Shown here: piece after piece, positions 1 to 5,898 of the stretch | Position numbering within the stretch: position 1 is the stretch's first letter | Layout of the letters: each line of letters starts with the position of its first letter | Source: JAJZCD01 sp964570005 | GTDB taxonomy: Bacteria > Patescibacteriota > Saccharimonadia > Saccharimonadales > UBA4665 | Length of the DNA: 7,163 nt | Assembly: GCA_964570005.1 (NCBI GenBank) | Contig: CAZMWE010000050.1 | Location: 1 to 7,163 of the forward strand | Reading direction: 5' to 3' | Notes under the pieces: model-generated | Database searches by the model: none | What the model saw: only the letters and a program-made list of their open reading frames with translations | Told to the model about the DNA's origin: nothing | Position numbers and translations under genes: made by a program

Positions 1-163
1 CTTCGGGGATCAGCTCCCATGGCTGCTCGATGTGCCGTTTAGGTACCACCAATGTGTGGCCCGGTACTTTGCGGGGGTTACTTAAGACCACCAGCGCATG
101 TTCATTGCTTTTGATAATCTCAGCTGGCCTCAGGTCACAAAACGGACAATTATCTTCTAACAT
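1..163 (-). CDS. HIT-family (histidine triad) protein, N-terminal part, truncated by the window edge
   Basis: About 54 codons are visible, beginning with ATG at 163-161 (MLEDNCPFCDL...). The early CPFC pair, the ALVVLSNPRKVPGH stretch and the following TLVVPKRHIEQPWEL are the typical N-terminal half of HIT-domain nucleotide hydrolases/transferases, where the CxxC often helps bind zinc. The catalytic His-x-His-x-His motif would lie near the C-terminus, beyond position 1, so activity cannot be checked. Family members hydrolyse nucleoside phosphoramidates or dinucleoside polyphosphates in the cytoplasm; the substrate here is unknown. A GAGGAG ribosome-binding sequence sits unusually close to the ATG (one base for GAGGAG, three for GAGG), but no other in-frame start fits. 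It lies 38 bp behind the MFS gene on the same strand with no clear terminator or promoter between, so it is probably co-transcribed with it. Confidence 0.85.
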   Translation of the reverse strand, partial: MLEDNCPFCDLRPAEIIKSNEHALVVLSNPRKVPGHTLVVPKRHIEQPWELIPE

Positions 164-201
164 ACTCCTCTAGTCTACGCGAACTCCGGCCGGCCGTCGA
201 G

Positions 202-1824
202 CTAATCTAGGCTCCCGTATTCGTGCTGACGGGCACGCTTAGGAAGAAAAACGCTCAGTAACAGCGCCAGAGCCGACGCTCCGATAACACCTTCCATACC
301 GCGTTTCACACCGGTAACGATGGCATCATTTCTGATACGGGAGATCTCTTGTGCCGCCGGCGCAGGCAACTCCTTGGTCGCAAAGTTTTCGGTGCCCAGA
401 CTTTCCGCCGCAGCGGAAACTTGCGCGGTGATTTGCGGTTTGGCGGCAGTTGGCAGCACGGTACTGCTCGCGACTCCGGTAGCCAATTGCGTAGTAAGCG
501 CCGATATCAGCAGCGCCCCAATGAGTGCCTGCCCCATACTGGTGCCGACCTGCCGGAACGTGTTGTTAACACCCGAAGCTTCGCCGGCCATTTGCACGCT
601 CACCGCCGAAAGCGTCAGGTTGGCGAGCTGCGAGATTACCAGCCCGAAGCCAAGGCCGAAGCAAATCAGACCTGGTATGAACGTAACTGCCGTGCTAGTT
701 GCCGAGACTTCCGCACGCAGCAACACGGCGCCCACCACGCTGAGCAGCAGTCCGAATTGAATCAGGTAGCGCTGCGGTACATTACGCCGTCCGGCCAACG
801 CACCAGCGAGCGGTGAGCCGACTAGAATCGAAATCGACAGCGGCAGCACAGCGATACCGCTGTGAAACGCATCTTTGCCCAGCAGCCCCTGCAGAAATAC
901 CGGCAACGAAAAAATTAGCCCGAACTGTCCCAGTACTGCCACTGCCAGCACCGTAGTACCAGCCATAAATTCACGGTTTTTGAGCAGCCTGGTGCTCACC
1001 AGCGGTACCTTTCCCGCGTCTTCCAGCATCGCCTGGCGCAGCAAGAACAGCGTCAGAAAAATCAGGCCAAAAACTATCGCGTAAGCAGTCACGGACACGC
1101 CCATCATATGGAACGTCTGGCCGAAAATCTCGTAGTCCTGCTTGGATTCTACCCAGCCGTAAGTGGACGATTCGATAATCCCATACACCAGATTTCCCAA
1201 CCCCAGCGCCGATAGAACAATGCTTAATATGTCCGGTGCATGCGGGCTCAGTTCGTGGGCTTCTTTCACCAGCGCAGAACCCGCCAAAATCACCAGCACC
1301 ACAATGGGATTTATGAGGTAATTCCAACGCCAGCTATAGTTGGTTGTCAGCCAGCCGCCAACAATCGGTCCGATAGTCGCGGCCGCACCGGCAATAGCAC
1401 CGTAAACACCAAAAGCTAGCGCCCGGTCTTTACCACGGTAAGTACTTACCAGCAGAGAGGCCGTAGCAGGCAGCATCAGAGCGGCCCCACCGGCCTCTAC
1501 AACCGACACGCTCACCATCAGCCATGCCGCCGAGTGCGCCTGGCTGGCCAGCAGCGAACCGATGGCAAATATAACGGCACCGATGAGAAACATCTTTTTA
1601 CGCCCAAAAATATCGCCCAGACGGCCGCCCGTAATAGTGAATGCTGCCAACATCAGGCTATAGCCGGTAATAACCCACTGGATCGCCTTAAGGTTGCTGT
1701 GCAGATCCTGGATGATAGCCTTGATACTCACGTTGATAATTGTTGTATCTAGAACAACAATAAACAGCGCCAGCGCCATAACGAACAATGGAGCCCATTT
1801 CTTAAACCCAGTTTCTTCGGCCAT
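202..1824 (-). CDS. MFS transporter, DHA2 (EmrB/QacA-like) family, 14 transmembrane segments
   Basis: This 540-aa integral membrane protein is a probable proton-driven multidrug or metabolite exporter. Visible signatures are the LDTTIINVSI motif at the end of TM1 (about residues 26-35, DHA2 motif D1), motif A GGRLGDIFGRKK in loop 2-3 (about 66-77), a glycine-rich TM5 with motif C character (GAIAGAAATIGPIVGGWL) and the SWRWNYLIN sequence after it. Length and a long polar loop (about 450-510) before the final helix fit 14-TM DHA2 proteins. It ends in a short charged tail, KRARQHEYGSLD. The frame stays open to a TTG at 1833, but AGGAGG (1840-1835) is 1 base from that TTG and 10 bases from ATG 1824-1822, so I choose the ATG. 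A promoter of its own is predicted upstream. The HIT gene follows 38 bp downstream. Substrate cannot be read from sequence; the family call is strong. Confidence 0.93.
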   Translation of the reverse strand: MAEETGFKKWAPLFVMALALFIVVLDTTIINVSIKAIIQDLHSNLKAIQWVITGYSLMLAAFTITGGRLGDIFGRKKMFLIGAVIFAIGSLLASQAHSAAWLMVSVSVVEAGGAALMLPATASLLVSTYRGKDRALAFGVYGAIAGAAATIGPIVGGWLTTNYSWRWNYLINPIVVLVILAGSALVKEAHELSPHAPDILSIVLSALGLGNLVYGIIESSTYGWVESKQDYEIFGQTFHMMGVSVTAYAIVFGLIFLTLFLLRQAMLEDAGKVPLVSTRLLKNREFMAGTTVLAVAVLGQFGLIFSLPVFLQGLLGKDAFHSGIAVLPLSISILVGSPLAGALAGRRNVPQRYLIQFGLLLSVVGAVLLRAEVSATSTAVTFIPGLICFGLGFGLVISQLANLTLSAVSVQMAGEASGVNNTFRQVGTSMGQALIGALLISALTTQLATGVASSTVLPTAAKPQITAQVSAAAESLGTENFATKELPAPAAQEISRIRNDAIVTGVKRGMEGVIGASALALLLSVFLPKRARQHEYGSLD

Positions 1825-1834
1825 ACACTGCAAC

Positions 1835-1840
1835 CCTCCT
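1835..1840 (-). promoter_or_regulatory. Strong Shine-Dalgarno that decides the MFS start
   Basis: AGGAGG on the minus strand is followed by a tenth G and stands 10 bases before ATG 1824-1822. It would be only one base from the upstream in-frame TTG, so the ATG is the likely start. It is the best ribosome-binding site in the window. Confidence 0.75.
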
Positions 1841-1852
1841 GAATCAGCTTCT

Positions 1853-1882
1853 ATTGTACAGAAGCGGCGCAGCGTGCTCCAA
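1853..1882 (-). promoter_or_regulatory. Predicted sigma70-type promoter for the MFS (and HIT) genes
   Basis: On the minus strand TTGGAG (1882-1877) and TACAAT (1858-1853) are separated by 18 bases, in the 71-bp gap after the Nudix gene. The -10 matches the consensus in five of six positions, the -35 only in TTG. Predicted transcription would begin near 1846, leaving a short leader that contains the AGGAGG site. Inferred from pattern only. Confidence 0.45.
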
Positions 1883-1895
1883 TTAAATGTTCAGG

Positions 1896-2348
1896 CTACA
1901 AAACTCTTGCGTTCTGGAGCGCTTTGAATGTCGACGGCCAAATATCGTTTGCGGATGCAACCAGTTCATTTGGGCGTTGCTTCATACGCGTCTGTATGTC
2001 AACAAACGGGAACCACTCTATTCCCTCAACCTCACTCTCCTGCACACGTATGTCCGCAGATTTGGCTTTAGGTATGATTGCATAATAAACGTAGAAATGG
2101 CGCTTCTCGCCGTCCGGATGGCTAAATTCTAGCTCTATCAGAAAGTGTGGTTCATAATCCGAAGGTTTCAAGTTAAGCTCTTCTTCGACTTCACGAAGTA
2201 AAGCATCTTCTGCGCCTTCGCCCGGTTCTAGCCGGCCGGTTACGCTCGGGCCCCACACGCCCGGATCCTTTTCTTTCTTATGTGAACGCTGTGCCAGCAG
2301 AACTTCACCAAGTTCATTCACAAGCCAGAGAGTTGCGACTTTTATCAT
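1896..2348 (-). CDS. Nudix hydrolase, similar in layout to IPP isomerase/YfcD-type Nudix proteins
   Basis: A 150-aa cytoplasmic protein. The Nudix box occupies residues 38-60: G38, E44, R52-E53, E56-E57, with Asn59 where the consensus has Gly. The preceding LLAQRSHKKEKDPGVWGPSVTG resembles the region before the box in type-1 isopentenyl-diphosphate isomerases and YfcD-like proteins, with a KDPGVW core. The essential IPP isomerase active-site Cys is not seen (the aligned segment reads SVTGRLEPGE), so a pyrophosphohydrolase is more likely than an isomerase. Nudix enzymes cleave X-linked nucleoside or other diphosphates with Mg2+ held by the box glutamates; the substrate here is unknown. The frame extends to TTG 2357, but ATG 2348-2346 gives a normal N-terminus directly at the first beta strand. 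No Shine-Dalgarno precedes either. The gene begins 21 bases after tRNA-Leu and may be read from the tRNA transcript. Confidence 0.88.
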   Translation of the reverse strand: MIKVATLWLVNELGEVLLAQRSHKKEKDPGVWGPSVTGRLEPGEGAEDALLREVEEELNLKPSDYEPHFLIELEFSHPDGEKRHFYVYYAIIPKAKSADIRVQESEVEGIEWFPFVDIQTRMKQRPNELVASANDIWPSTFKALQNARVL

Positions 2349-2369
2349 ATAGGTCAAAAAATATTAAGT

Positions 2370-2455
2370 TGGTGGGCGAGGTGGGACTTGAACCCACAAG
2401 CCTTTTGGTCAGCGGATTTTAAGTCCGCCGCGTATACCAATTCCGCCACTCGCCC
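2370..2455 (-). tRNA. tRNA-Leu (anticodon UAA), CCA encoded
   Basis: An 86-nt class II tRNA. The acceptor stem GGGCGAG pairs fully with CTCGCCC, followed by discriminator A and encoded CCA. The anticodon stem GCGGA/TCCGC encloses loop CTTAAAA, with anticodon TAA at 2421-2419. A long variable arm (TGACCAAAAGGCTT) is followed by T-arm GTGGG-TTCAAGT-CCCAC, with a normal T-loop. No intron is present. It lies 20 bp after tRNA-Cys and 21 bp before the Nudix start codon, so the three are probably one transcription unit. Confidence 0.97.
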
Positions 2456-2475
2456 CGAAATATTTGTAGGTAGAA

Positions 2476-2549
2476 TGGAGGCACCTGCGGGAGTTGCACC
2501 CGCCTACGAGGTTTTGCAGACCCCTGCGTAACTGCTCCGCCAAGGCGCC
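2476..2549 (-). tRNA. tRNA-Cys (anticodon GCA), CCA encoded, altered elbow positions 18 and 55
   Basis: A 74-nt tRNA. The acceptor GGCGCCT pairs with AGGTGCC (one G-U), then discriminator U and CCA, as usual for bacterial tRNA-Cys. The anticodon arm is GGGGT-CTGCAAA-ACCTC. The variable loop is GTAG (4 nt), ending in a G that with G15 would give the G15-G48 pair known from E. coli tRNA-Cys. The T-loop is TGCAACT instead of TTCRANY, so position 55 is G (2497). Aligned with E. coli tRNA-Cys (D-loop AGCGGTTA), the D-loop AGCAGTTA has A at position 18 (2533). Position 19 is G and 56 is C, both normal. All stems are intact, so this looks functional rather than a pseudogene. Confidence 0.95.
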
Positions 2550-2569
2550 TTAGGGTTTGTCACGAGACC

Positions 2570-2600
2570 AGTATAGTATACAGATAAACTATAGTTTCAA
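2570..2600 (-). promoter_or_regulatory. Predicted promoter for the tRNA-Cys / tRNA-Leu / Nudix unit
   Basis: On the minus strand TTGAAA (2600-2595) precedes two overlapping copies of TATACT (2580-2575 and 2575-2570). TTGAAA to the second copy is 19 bases; TTGGTT (2603-2598) to the first copy is 18 bases. Either could start RNA about 10-15 bases before the mature tRNA-Cys end at 2549. The 91-bp gap 2550-2640 holds this and no clear terminator for the cupredoxin gene. Confidence 0.5.
2586..2597. repeat. 12-bp perfect palindrome in the tRNA promoter spacer
   Basis: AAACTATAGTTT is its own reverse complement and lies between the predicted -35 and -10 elements. It could be an operator or simply an AT-rich palindrome arising by chance; no second copy is seen in the window. 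Confidence 0.4.
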
Positions 2601-2640
2601 CCAATGCAACAGCACTCAAGATTAGGAAGGGCAGCTTTGG

Positions 2641-3144
2641 CTATTTAACTATAACCGTTCCCGTAAAGTTAAACGGGTTTAGGTGGTCGTGATACGTGTA
2701 GGTACCGGCCTTTTCGAAGTTAAAGCCGTAAACTCCTCCATTGCTCAGCGGCACTGGGTCGACAAAGCCGGGCAAACCGTTTTCAAGCGGATACGGATCC
2801 GTGGCCGGCTGATGCGTCCCCGTATCATCATTAACCCATTCCACACTTTGCCCCTTGGTAATCTGGACTGTTGCCGGCACAAAGCCGCTGGTGGTTATCT
2901 CCACCACGGCCGGATTATTCTGGACGGCAGTAGCCTGAGCGTTACGCAGATGTTGGACGATAACGACCGCGGACACTGCAAGCACAACAAACGCGCCAGC
3001 GAACATAAGCGGCCGCTTGAGATTCCGGTTCGGACCGGCATCCGCCGGCAATGGCTGTGGAGCCGACACTTGCGGTCCGGTAACGTTTGACGGATAGGGA
3101 TACTGATACGACTGGTTCGGTGGCTGCGAATTTGCTGGTTCCAT
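2641..3144 (-). CDS. Membrane-anchored cupredoxin-domain protein lacking the type-1 copper cysteine
   Basis: A 167-aa protein with a cytoplasmic Pro/Gln/Tyr-rich N-tail (1-39), a basic RNLKRP stretch, one TM helix (about 46-63) and an extracytoplasmic cupredoxin domain (about 78-167). The fold signature is clear: VEITTSGFVPATVQITKGQ, the SVEWVNDDTGTHQP strand with His111, and the GTYTYHDHLNPFNFTGTVIV end. The usual Cys-x2-His-x4-Met ligand loop is replaced by His152-Asp-His154 and no Met, and the protein has no cysteine at all. A blue type-1 copper site is therefore not possible; H111, H152 and H154 could form a type-2-like metal site. The frame opens at TTG 3198 inside the preceding gene, but ATG 3144-3142 has AAAGGA (3160-3155) 10 bases upstream, so I use it. 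It starts 20 bp after the surface-protein gene and is probably co-transcribed. Electron transfer, copper storage or structural adhesion are all open. Confidence 0.88.
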   Translation of the reverse strand: MEPANSQPPNQSYQYPYPSNVTGPQVSAPQPLPADAGPNRNLKRPLMFAGAFVVLAVSAVVIVQHLRNAQATAVQNNPAVVEITTSGFVPATVQITKGQSVEWVNDDTGTHQPATDPYPLENGLPGFVDPVPLSNGGVYGFNFEKAGTYTYHDHLNPFNFTGTVIVK

Positions 3145-3164
3145 ATGTTCGATATCCTTTGTTC

Positions 3165-5210
3165 CTAGAGGTAATTCCAGAAATCCCAGTGTTTCCAAGC
3201 CGATGACGAACCGCCGACCGAATTACGGTTGAGAGTTATGTTATGCAGCGTAGTGCCGCCTGAGGGAACCTGCACTGTACTGGTTGATGCGTTATAACCC
3301 GGTGCGCTGAAGCTGATCGAGTAGGGACCGCTCCCCATATTAGGGACGACATAAGTGCCATTGCTGTTGGAGGTAAACACGTACGTTTTACCACCGAGCG
3401 TAAACGTTACCCGGCCGCCGATGATCGGTTTGTGGCCGTCGCCACCCCGTAGGATACCGAACACCGTACCGCCGTGCCCTATACCACCTGAGGCCTGTGC
3501 TACTGACACTGTCGCATTCGCGCTCGACGATTGGCTGCTTTGATCCCCGGCAGCGTTGATCGCTACAACGTAGTAGGAGTATGTGCTGCCGGACTTAACG
3601 TTTGTGTCGCCATAGCTAGTGGTTTTGCTGGGGCCGATTTTGGTATAGCTGCCCGGGTTAGCGCCGCTACCACGATAAACGGCATACGACTTAACGCTCG
3701 GATCATTATCCGTCCACGTCAGATTAACCTGTTTTGCTTTGCCCGAAGGCACGGCCTGAAGATTGGTCGGTACAGTGACAGTCGTACCGCCCGAAGAGCC
3801 GCCCGGCAACGGCGCATTGACCGTGGCACTGCGGGAAAGATCGGACACGCTCCCGGAATTATCGAAAGCAATGATCTGGAAAGCGTGCATATTACCGTCA
3901 GCCGGCAGGATATAATCGTATGATGTAGTGCTATCAGAGTTGACTGTATCAATCGTGGCGCCGTCCAGCACTATGTCATAACCGGTCGCACCGCTAGTTT
4001 TAGACCATGTCACCGTAACCGGGTAGCTCAAGCTGGTACTATCGAATGTGCCTACCCTGGCCGACACATTGGTGGGCGCATTAAGCCCGAAGCTGCCATA
4101 GGAACCACCACCGGAGCTGCCGGAGCCGTTACCCGTACCACCAGAGCCAGTGCCGTTGACTCCGTTCTGCACCGCAACTGTGACTGACGCACTGGCCGTG
4201 CCGCCCGAGGCGTTCGTTGCCGTAGCAGTCAAGCTGTGTGCACCGTCGCTGATCTGTGTAGTGTTCCATTGGAAGTCGAAAGGCGAGGCTGTTGCCGTGT
4301 TCACAGCTGCACCGTCGACAGAATAAACTACTTGCGTAACGTCGCTGCTCGGCGTAACGGTTACGTCGGTCGTGCCGGAGACACTAGCACCGTCCTGCAG
4401 TCCCAAACTGATCGTCGGTGCACTTGGCGATGTACCGCCGCTACCGTTATTGCCACCGTTATTGTCCGGCGCTACGCTCACAGTAGCGGTCTGGCTGGCA
4501 GAGCCACCGGCGCCGGTACAGGTGAGCGTGAAACTGGTCGTAGCGCTTAGCGCGCCAGTGTCGGCAGTGCCACTGGCAGCTTGGCTACCATTCCACGAAC
4601 CACCGCTCGACGTACAGGAAGACGCACCGGTGCTTGACCAGGTGAGTGTACTGCTAGCACCAGTTGTCACGGATGTTGGGTTAGCCGTTAAGTTTACCGT
4701 AGGCGCCGCTATAGGCTGTGAACAGTTACTGCCATCACCGGTCGGGGTACAACTGGCGTTCGTAGTTAGTAGAACACTATCTATCTCCACGTTCGGTGCG
4801 TTGCCGATAAGTTTAAACGTGTACTGTCCGGCGGTCAGGTTAGCGCTAATGGCCGAGGAGGACACGTCCGTATTTACCCATCCCCAGCTACGCAGCGGAA
4901 CATAGCTGCCGCCAACTGAGTAGCAGGTACTATTGCCGCTACTGTCGTCAACTTCCAGCAGATAGCTGGCGGTACTGCCGGTCGGGGCATAGATATGACT
5001 CCAGATCGCGTATGTGCCGGAAGTTGCTACTGATTGCTGGACAACATCCGTGCCATAATTGGTCGAGGGTGCCGTGCACGATGCCGCACTGACACTTGCC
5101 CCGCTGAAGGCCGTTACAAAAGCGACAGTTTCAAACACCCCAAATACTACATACGCCAAGCGTGACAGCTTCTGCGGTAGAAAGGCGTTTTTCAAGACAA
5201 TTCCCAACAC
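3165..5210 (-). CDS. Large secreted modular surface protein (Ig-like, two Fn3, carboxypeptidase-regulatory-like domain)
   Basis: A 681-aa probable cell-surface or secreted protein. Residues 1-42 form a signal peptide (basic start, hydrophobic VVFGVFETVAFVTAF core, Ala-x-Ala-like end before Cys45). Residues 44-154 form a beta-sandwich-like module with Cys45, 96, 154 and nearby 163, resembling carbohydrate-binding modules. Residues 170-246 are an Ig-like domain (NPTSVTTGASSTLTWSS, Cys199 and Cys231); 262-347 a second Ig-like domain (VYSVDGAAV...WNTTQISDGAHSLTATA). A Gly/Ser linker (349-373) precedes Fn3 domains at 376-466 and 479-570. Residues 582-662 resemble CarboxypepD_reg (GGRVTFTLGG, SNGTYVVPNM, YSISFSAPGYN). 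The tail AWKHWDFWNYL has no LPxTG or TM anchor. The start is GTG 5210, with TTG 5207 or TTG 5195 (GGGA six bases before) as alternatives. No catalytic domain is visible, so adhesion or binding is inferred. The cupredoxin gene follows 20 bp downstream. Confidence 0.9.
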   Translation of the reverse strand: MLGIVLKNAFLPQKLSRLAYVVFGVFETVAFVTAFSGASVSAASCTAPSTNYGTDVVQQSVATSGTYAIWSHIYAPTGSTASYLLEVDDSSGNSTCYSVGGSYVPLRSWGWVNTDVSSSAISANLTAGQYTFKLIGNAPNVEIDSVLLTTNASCTPTGDGSNCSQPIAAPTVNLTANPTSVTTGASSTLTWSSTGASSCTSSGGSWNGSQAASGTADTGALSATTSFTLTCTGAGGSASQTATVSVAPDNNGGNNGSGGTSPSAPTISLGLQDGASVSGTTDVTVTPSSDVTQVVYSVDGAAVNTATASPFDFQWNTTQISDGAHSLTATATNASGGTASASVTVAVQNGVNGTGSGGTGNGSGSSGGGSYGSFGLNAPTNVSARVGTFDSTSLSYPVTVTWSKTSGATGYDIVLDGATIDTVNSDSTTSYDYILPADGNMHAFQIIAFDNSGSVSDLSRSATVNAPLPGGSSGGTTVTVPTNLQAVPSGKAKQVNLTWTDNDPSVKSYAVYRGSGANPGSYTKIGPSKTTSYGDTNVKSGSTYSYYVVAINAAGDQSSQSSSANATVSVAQASGGIGHGGTVFGILRGGDGHKPIIGGRVTFTLGGKTYVFTSNSNGTYVVPNMGSGPYSISFSAPGYNASTSTVQVPSGGTTLHNITLNRNSVGGSSSAWKHWDFWNYL

Positions 5211-5244
5211 TTTGTTTTCTTTGTTAAAACCCTTATACCTTTTA

Positions 5245-5273
5245 TATATACGCTACCAGAGACGTAAGCGCAA
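5245..5273 (-). promoter_or_regulatory. Predicted promoter of the surface protein-cupredoxin operon
   Basis: On the minus strand TTGCGC (5273-5268) and TATATA (5250-5245) are 17 bases apart. RNA would start near 5238, about 28 bases before the GTG at 5210, with no good Shine-Dalgarno in the leader. The -35 overlaps the inverted repeat at 5267-5280. Confidence 0.5.
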
Positions 5274-5280
5274 TAGCGCT
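5267..5280. repeat. Short perfect inverted repeat overlapping the -35 of the surface-protein promoter
   Basis: Plus strand AGCGC-AATA-GCGCT is a perfect 5-bp stem with a 4-base loop. It could be a regulator site or part of the end of the upstream editing-protein transcript. The minus-strand word AGCGCTATTGC within it recurs at the promoter of the 127-aa gene. Confidence 0.4.
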
Positions 5281-5310
5281 TCGCGGCAGTAGAAGCTTAA
5301 GCCGCGGAAG
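5279..5310 (-). terminator. Possible hairpin terminator after the YbaK-type gene
   Basis: Five bases after the stop codon, minus-strand arms CTT-C-CGCGGC (5310-5301) and GCCGCG-AAG (5287-5279) can pair with a one-base bulge around a 13-base loop. No T tract follows, so it is not a canonical intrinsic terminator; it may stabilise an RNA 3' end. The gap 5211-5315 otherwise holds only the surface-protein promoter. Confidence 0.3.
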
Positions 5311-5315
5311 ACACA

Positions 5316-5849
5316 CTATGCTCTGGCTATATCCAACGTAGTTGCGTTGGATAACCCGGCCAGCAGAGAACCAGCTACCAGCAACTTGGATTGCCTAAGT
5401 CCGCTGCCGATGATGAGCTTGTCGGCACCAGCCACGCGCATATCGACCAGAATGGGCCATTCTCCCGGAAGACCCAACGGCGTTATACCCCCATACTCCA
5501 TACCCGTCAGCGAGGTCGCATCGTGCATAGCCGCGAAGGAAGCCTTACGAGCATCAAGGTAGCGCCGTACCACCCCGTTGACATCCACCTTGTCAGTCGC
5601 CAGAATCATACATGCCGCATACCAGGTCCGATCGCCCCGTTTGGCCTCAACGATCACACAATTAGCGCTCACGTCCAGGCCGATTTTGTATTGTTCGCAA
5701 AAGGCTACAGTGTCAGCCAGATCGGGGTCAATCGCAGTAACATACACATCTCTTAACTCTGCAGCTTTTACGAACTTACGCACAGGCTCCGCGACCAGGT
5801 TTTCAGCGTCCGCAATGCTGTGGAAATTAAGCGATCCGAATTTTACCAT
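5316..5849 (-). CDS. YbaK/ProX-type aminoacyl-tRNA editing (deacylase) domain protein
   Basis: A 177-aa cytoplasmic protein with the YbaK/EbsC/ProX editing fold. The family hydrolyses mischarged tRNAs (for example Cys-tRNA-Pro or Ala-tRNA-Pro) in trans. Supporting segments are NCVIVEAKRGDRTWYAACMI (about 63-82) in the beta-core, ATDKVDVNGVVRRYL (84-98), and the hallmark GGITPLGLP (120-128) followed by WPILVD (131-136), equivalent to the GGVSPLG...P(V/I)(F/L)(V/I)D motif. The closing IIGSGLRQSKL is also typical. Slightly longer than the usual 150-160 residues because of an N-terminal helical stretch (1-40). It starts at ATG 5849 with no well-spaced Shine-Dalgarno: an AGG at 5865-5863 is 13 bases away. 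Which mischarged tRNA it edits cannot be told. It diverges from the plus-strand Nudix gene. Confidence 0.88.
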   Translation of the reverse strand: MVKFGSLNFHSIADAENLVAEPVRKFVKAAELRDVYVTAIDPDLADTVAFCEQYKIGLDVSANCVIVEAKRGDRTWYAACMILATDKVDVNGVVRRYLDARKASFAAMHDATSLTGMEYGGITPLGLPGEWPILVDMRVAGADKLIIGSGLRQSKLLVAGSLLAGLSNATTLDIARA

Positions 5850-5870
5850 TTCATTAATAATACCTGACGA

Positions 5871-5898
5871 TTGCTTTTATACTGCTTTTTATTACAAT
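5871..5898 (+). promoter_or_regulatory. Predicted promoter of the plus-strand Nudix gene
   Basis: TTGCTT (5871-5876) and TACAAT (5893-5898) are separated by 16 bases. Transcription would begin about 5904-5906, only two to four bases before ATG 5908, giving an almost leaderless mRNA. The -35 overlaps the predicted -10 of the divergent editing gene. Confidence 0.5.
5876..5881 (-). promoter_or_regulatory. Candidate -10 element of the YbaK-type gene
   Basis: Minus-strand TATAAA lies about 26 bases before the start codon, implying a leader near 20 nt. No convincing -35 is found 16-19 bases upstream, so this is weak. It overlaps the -35 of the divergent Nudix promoter. Confidence 0.3.

Noticed and set aside
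187..196. Palindrome CGGCCGGCCG between MFS and HIT genes
   Set aside because: Only 10 bases with no loop and no T tract, so it is a poor terminator; it may be chance in GC-rich sequence.
320..816. Plus-strand frames opposite the MFS gene
   Set aside because: The minus-strand frame encodes a complete recognisable transporter; the opposite frames show no domain and overlap each other.
1896..2348. Assignment of the first Nudix protein as isopentenyl-diphosphate isomerase
   Set aside because: The overall layout is similar but the active-site cysteine expected before the box is not present, so only a general Nudix call is supported.
3142..3198. Longer cupredoxin frame starting at TTG 3198
   Set aside because: It would overlap the end of the surface-protein gene; ATG 3144 has a spaced AAAGGA and gives a normal anchor topology.
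3780..4520. Gly/Ser/Thr-rich stretches considered as DNA repeats
   Set aside because: They are protein linkers with similar codons, not exact tandem repeats; no regular unit or spacer like a CRISPR array is present.
4372..4905. Open plus-strand frame opposite the surface protein
   Set aside because: It is a shadow of a Ser/Thr/Gly-rich gene in an alternate frame: repetitive low-complexity Pro/Val/Leu translation, no ribosome-binding site.
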